Below the pieces are notes generated by a model. It was not told where the DNA came from and did no database searches. It saw only the letters and a program-made list of their open reading frames with translations. Below, in pieces: positions 42,139 through 47,157 of a stretch of 47,157 nt of DNA. The DNA is taken from assembly GCF_000003815.2 (NCBI RefSeq), contig NC_049981.1, positions 7,348,150 to 7,395,306 of the forward strand, read 5' to 3'. This DNA is from Branchiostoma floridae (lineage: Eukaryota > Chordata > Leptocardii > Amphioxiformes > Branchiostomatidae). Both the position numbers and the translations under genes were made by a program. Numbering within the stretch: position 1 is the first letter of the stretch; each line of letters begins with the position of its first letter.

Positions 42139-43111
42139 AGGCCACAGCAAGTAAATTTTATGGATGACATCCTCTGCAGACTGCAAAAATAATGAGATAG
42201 GGCGAAAAAAAACAAGATGGCTAAAAAAAAAAACAAGATGGCTAAATTTTCAAAATAGATACCATAAACGTCGTAACAAGAGTTTCAGTGACAAAACATG
42301 GTAGCACTGACAACAAATCATTAATTCCTGTATTCAAGAAGTGAACTAGTGTTGTTTAAGTGACACTAGTGTGGTAGACTGGTATTACTTACCAAGTTGC
42401 CAACTACACTCATGACTAGGGCTGGGTACCGGTACAGAAAGTTCAGGTCCAGGTCCGGTTCAGGTCCAAAGGATCAGGTCCAGGTCCGGACCTGAACCTG
42501 GACCTGATTCAGTATGACTCATACCAATGGTCCATTTCACTACAAAGAAATCTGTTTGGTCGAGTATTAGACTAACACTGGCGTTTGAAAATCCTACAAC
42601 GCTAACTGCACCTGTACGATTGACTGTAAACCTTGATAGAAATGACTATAAACTCTACTCTACTTCACTCTTGTCATTTTCTTCCAACTGCATGCGTCAA
42701 AACGTGTGAATGCCTGATGAAATAATATGTTAATTTTCTAATCGGTCCAACATCCGGTCCACCTAATTTTTTCAGGTCCGGTTTTTCTGGACCGGTCCAA
42801 GAAGAAAAACCGGTTTTGTACCGGTACGCTGTACCGATACCCAGCCCTACTCATGACTTCCATAGTGGTGCCACTTTTACAGCTATTCAGCTGGTTTCAC
42901 TTCTATAACTACAGTAATGGCTACCACGCTAGTGTGACTTCTACAAGTACAATCATTAGGCTAAAACACAACATACTTTCCCATTTTGACACTTTCTTGT
43001 CATGTTCACCATTTCCAAAGAAGAAAAAAATTCTTGTTTTTTTTTCTGAAATCAGGCAAAAATTAATGAGCGCGCGGATGTCATCCATAAAATTTACTTG
43101 CTGTGGCCTAA
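42139..43111. mobile_element. GGCCACAGCAAGTAAATTT element, PIF/Harbinger-like, with nested insertion
   Basis: The left end GGCCACAGCAAGTAAATTTT and the right end AAAATTTACTTGCTGTGGCC are exact inverted repeats continuing into TATGGATGACATCC / GGATGTCATCCATA. Flanking TAA on both sides suggests a 3-bp duplication, as in PIF/Harbinger elements; the superfamily is inference. About 540 bp remain once the nested element at 42417-42849 and one TSD copy are removed, with no transposase frame. A solo end is at 19880-20010. Confidence 0.72.
42417..42849. mobile_element. hAT-like non-autonomous element with 8-bp target duplication
   Basis: Termini TAGGGCTGGGTACCGGTAC / GTACCGATACCCAGCCCTA, bounded on both sides by the exact 8-bp repeat CTCATGAC (42409-42416, 42850-42857). 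The 8-bp duplication and the TAGGGCTGGG-type end are typical of hAT transposons. The interior has a run of AGGTCCAGGTCC-like repeats and their complements, and no transposase. It is nested in the element at 42139-43111. Confidence 0.88.
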
Positions 43112-43495
43112 ATAGAAATTGAAAAGAAAAAAAAAAAACACATAAAGCTGTTCAATTTGAGTGTCCAGAGATATCATTTTAATGGACTTTTATGATTGTG
43201 TAGATGACTAGTGCAGTGAATGGGCATTTTTATTTTGTACTATTAGACATCAGTTTTGGAACAGTTCTCTCTTCATTTTTAGTATCTCTTCAAAGTCAGT
43301 GCAATGTCTAATAGGTTGTGGAGGGATGTGTCGATGATGGCTACACATTCAGGTAATAAGATACACCAAATAGAAGTTATTCAAGCAACGGGATATATAT
43401 TTAGGAAAGGATCAGACGTTTGAGGTAGCAATAGCATGTATACTTCTTTTCGATCAACAGATCTTGCTCGGTGGCACTCGCGCTAGGTAATGTAG
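43112..43495. other. AT-rich non-coding DNA
   Basis: Nothing recognised apart from poly(A)-rich runs at 43122-43140. Confidence 0.4.
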
Positions 43496-43499
43496 CATT

Positions 43500-43680
43500 G
43501 TGTGTGGCATAATTGGTAGAGTGTCGGGACTGGAACCTAGTTGTCCCGAGTTCGATGCTCGCTGTGTCCCCAATGTTGTGCCCTTCAAAAAGGCAATTTG
43601 CATGACCTTCCTCATTTAACTCGGGTGTAAGAATGGGTACCTGGGTTTGCTCGGGGAGGTAAGATACAACCTTTACCTCC
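43500..43680 (+). mobile_element. tRNA-derived SINE (copy 2)
   Basis: The box A-like GTGGCATAATTGGTAGAGTG and box B-like CGAGTTCGATGCTCG form a tRNA-like head. The body shares TTGTGCCCTTCAAAAAGGCA and CTCGGGTGTAAGAATGGGTA with the SINE at 37045. The repeat at 43770-43860 (GATAATGGATGCTACCTGAA) follows about 90 bp later. Confidence 0.75.
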
Positions 43681-43902
43681 CGATTGTACTAAATATGTAG
43701 CACTGTTGAAATAAGTTCAAACTTGAGTGCAGTGCCATATTGTCCTCGTCTGCCCCAAAGCAACAAAAAAAAAAGATAATGGATGCTACCTGAAATATCT
43801 GAGTATTTCCATTTAATCATATGCAGATGCTTGAGTAACTGCTATTCCGTGTAGAGGGAGGTAAGTACTGTAAGTGTAAGGTTTCAGAGGTTGGGTTTGA
43901 CT

Positions 43903-44220
43903 CAGGGCTTTAGCCAGCTCAATTTTTTTTCCGTCAGCCAATTACAATCTTCGCGAAAACCGTGAAAATTAATTAGAAGGACTGAACTGAGACCTTGAAA
44001 AACGGGTTTTAATGAGATTATCGTATGCAAAAGGGGGCCGACACACATTGTCAACAAACAGTGTGTGGCTTTTATGACCGTGGACGGCGTCTCCAAGCCG
44101 CCTGTAGCTTCCACCAAGGATTTTTGTTCGTCAAGGTTGACGGATTGGTTTTAAAATTTTTCCGTCAGACGCAGCAAATTTCCGTCAATTGACGGAAAAA
44201 CGGACGCTGGCTAGACCCCT
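43903..44220. mobile_element. Inverted-repeat element (CAGGGCTTTAGCCAGC ends)
   Basis: CAGGGCTTTAGCCAGCTC and CGCTGGCTAGACCCCTG are imperfect inverted ends about 318 bp apart. Inside are repeats of TTCCGTCA (CCGTCAGCCAATT, CCGTCAGACG, CCGTCAATTGACGG). It lies 270 bp upstream of the second zinc-finger exon. CAGGG-type ends occur in hAT elements, but no 8-bp duplication is obvious. Confidence 0.55.
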
Positions 44221-44522
44221 GGTTTGACTTCTTTTTTTTGAAGCACAGGAAGGCGAAAAGCCCCACTTATTGTGGATTCTGTGATGGTGGATTTTAAAGA
44301 CAAAAGTGGACTTCTGTTCATCTGTGAATGTGTGGAAGTTGGTGTATGAGATTGCGACTCTCTACGTTTAAACAAAGATTCTTTCAGTTTCATTAAAAGA
44401 ACAGTTGGACATAAAACGCATTTCATCTTCGTCTGCTTTAGATGCACAGTACTTACAAATATATCCAATGTGGTCTGTCTGATTTTTACAGAACTCAGAG
44501 AGTGGCTTTAGTTGCTGATACC

Positions 44523-45699
<1,177 letters not shown>

Positions 45700-45830
45700 T
45701 ATAAAGCTATGAGAAAACTCCCATGTGGGCTCACAGAAGGCGAGATTTGCATGTGTGAGGACAATAAAAGCCATTTCAGTTAGCTGGGTAATCCAAAGAA
45801 ACACATCCAAAAACTCACATAAAAAGAGCT
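45700..45830 (+). pseudogene. Relic of a fourteenth and later finger
   Basis: ATGTGTGAGGACAATAAAAG, CATTTCAGTTAGCTGGGTAA and CATCCAAAAACTCACAT recall a finger but contain stops. The array was once longer. Confidence 0.6.
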
Positions 45831-45834
45831 TGAA

Positions 45835-46425
45835 GATGTTTGTAGGGAAGCTGTTTTTCAAAGTGATGGCTTATTTGAAAAGCGAAGCAAATGCCATTTG
45901 TCAAAACTGCTGTAAAAGGTGAGGAACTTATGATCTATGTGGCAGCTGTAGGGTTCACACCATATATTAGCTTACAGAACATGCGTGTACCCTTGTACTC
46001 TGTCAAAATGCCAAGACTTAGAGGATGATAAATTAGGAATAGTTGTTAGAGATACACACATACCATTAATATTTTCCTGACCTGTAGGAATATCAACTTT
46101 CAAACTTGTATAAAAAGTTTGCTCAAGCATTATTTACAACAGTGTTATTGTACAGAAAAAGGAAATTTTGTTACACTGCTTATAGTTTATCTGGCTTATT
46201 TGCTTACCCCAGTTTTTTGGTTATTTTTACCTTAGTATTACTAATATGTTTCTACTTAATGAATAAGAACTTTATTGTTTATTTTGATTTGTATCAGTAA
46301 CTTACCGAAAACAGTGGATGAGTAGTACTGCGTCATGACATCTTCAGCTGCTTCCTCCCATCATTGGGGGTTTCGCCCCCTAGCAGGACCCCCTCCGGGA
46401 GGCGGGGCAGGCAGTGTGGCCAATA
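45835..46425. other. AT-rich non-coding DNA, possible 3' UTR, then LINE 3' region
   Basis: The first part may be 3' UTR of the zinc-finger gene; AATAAG occurs near 46262 but there is no clear poly(A) signal. From 46340 to 46429 a GC-rich stretch (GGGGGTTTCGCCCCCTAGCA) is probably the 3' UTR of the retrotransposon on the minus strand. Confidence 0.4.
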
Positions 46426-46429
46426 CTGC

Positions 46430-47157
46430 CTAGTCATGACCTTTCCAATCACGTTCATTGCTTCGGATCCAGATCCATCGTGATGAGCGTTCTGCTTCTT
46501 CGGTTAGTCTTCTGGTAGCATCTCTCCTCCTTTTCCCATTTACACCAACTGCTCCTAGTGTCTTCCATACTGACTGGCCAATAAAGCCTCTGGTCCCAAC
46601 CTCCACTGGGAAGCATTGTGTCTTCCATCCTTGGTCTTTGCAATTCTGAACCAGTTCCTGATACTTCAAGGCCTTTCTTTCATGGGCTTCCTCTAGCCTC
46701 TCTTCCCATGGAACAGTCAGTTCCAGAAGGACTACTTGCTTTGTCTGACTTGACTTCAGGATCACATCCGGTCTTAGACTTGTTGTCACTACTTCTTCTG
46801 GAAAGATTAGCTTCTTGTCTAGGTCGACTTGTAAGACCCAATCTTTTGCTGTGTTGAGTATCCCTACATCTTTCCCTCTTTCCTTCTTTCCTTTCCTCAC
46901 TTCCCCCTCTCTCAAGAATCCGATGAACTGCGGCCCCTTTCTGACCTGTTGCTTGTTTCTCGTCCTTTCCTCTTCAAGCACTGCTGCCAATACCCTCAGC
47001 ACCTTGTCGTGCCTCCACCGGTACCTTCCTTGGCTCAAGGCCACTGGGCATCCTGACAGAATATGGCTCAATGATCCTCTTTTACCGCACAGGCCACAGT
47101 TCTCCTCTTCTTGCATCCCCCACATTTTCTTGTTTGCTGGAGTGGGTAGAAGATTGT
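46430..47157 (-). CDS. R2/Hero-type non-LTR retrotransposon C-terminus (zinc knuckle and restriction-like endonuclease), partial
   Basis: The frame is open from the window edge (47155) to a stop at 46430, about 241 residues. It starts with a CGLCGKRGSLSHILSGC knuckle (CX2CX7HX4C), the pattern found just before the endonuclease of R2-like elements. The endonuclease core follows: RPDVIL, then VVLLELTVPWEER and an AHERKALKYQEL segment, fitting the PD-(D/E)XK-type fold with a downstream K...KY. A basic tail closes the protein. Such elements cut one target strand and prime reverse transcription there. The reverse transcriptase should lie to the right of the window. The intact core suggests a fairly young copy; the assignment to Hero rather than R2, R4 or NeSL is not possible from this part. 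Confidence 0.75.
   Translation of the reverse strand, partial: NLLPTPANKKMWGMQEEENCGLCGKRGSLSHILSGCPVALSQGRYRWRHDKVLRVLAAVLEEERTRNKQQVRKGPQFIGFLREGEVRKGKKERGKDVGILNTAKDWVLQVDLDKKLIFPEEVVTTSLRPDVILKSSQTKQVVLLELTVPWEERLEEAHERKALKYQELVQNCKDQGWKTQCFPVEVGTRGFIGQSVWKTLGAVGVNGKRRRDATRRLTEEAERSSRWIWIRSNERDWKGHD

Overview
The window looks like nuclear DNA of a cephalochordate (amphioxus, Branchiostoma-like). The grounds are a single-exon leucine-rich-repeat/Ig-like receptor, C2H2 arrays built from CGYRTA/CDYSA-type fingers, tails of several non-LTR retrotransposon lineages, and very dense short inverted-repeat elements (MITEs) in long AT/GT-rich non-coding DNA. The species call is inference: no search was run. 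There is no bacterial-type gene layout. A 100-N assembly gap lies at 36187-36286.

Layout. 1-17.1 kb has no convincing protein gene. It holds at least ten families of terminal-inverted-repeat elements (flanked by TA, TTAA and other duplications), a 912-bp mariner-like element, a LINE tail and short non-repetitive islands; six palindromic CRE sites (TGACGTCA) lie between 8.4 and 15.7 kb. 17.2-19.2 kb (minus strand) encodes a membrane receptor: LRRs, a cysteine-poor Ig-like domain, one transmembrane helix and a long tyrosine-rich tail. 19.3-22 kb is again MITE-rich. 21.97-25.37 kb is a 1.7-kb tandem duplication; each copy carries a TATA box, an ATG-initiated candidate first exon and a phase-0 splice donor. 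26.76-29.5 kb is a large C2H2 zinc-finger exon whose phase-0 acceptor fits those donors. The array has a nonsense codon in finger 25 and decays into relics that abut the tail of a CR1/L2-type LINE.

31-36 kb holds direct repeats, a 54-bp minisatellite and a 157-bp satellite. 37-44.2 kb holds tRNA-derived SINEs, MITEs and an 8-bp-duplication hAT-like element nested inside an older inverted-repeat element. 44.5-45.7 kb encodes a second, unrelated C2H2 array of 13 fingers broken by two identical one-base losses. The right edge (46.43-47.157 kb, minus strand) is the zinc-knuckle plus restriction-like-endonuclease C-terminus of an R2/Hero-type retrotransposon, open to the window edge.

The most interesting system is the duplicated promoter/first-exon cassette in front of the zinc-finger array: the two candidate exons have diverged several times faster than the rest of the duplication, almost entirely at amino-acid-changing sites and with an in-frame 3-bp indel.
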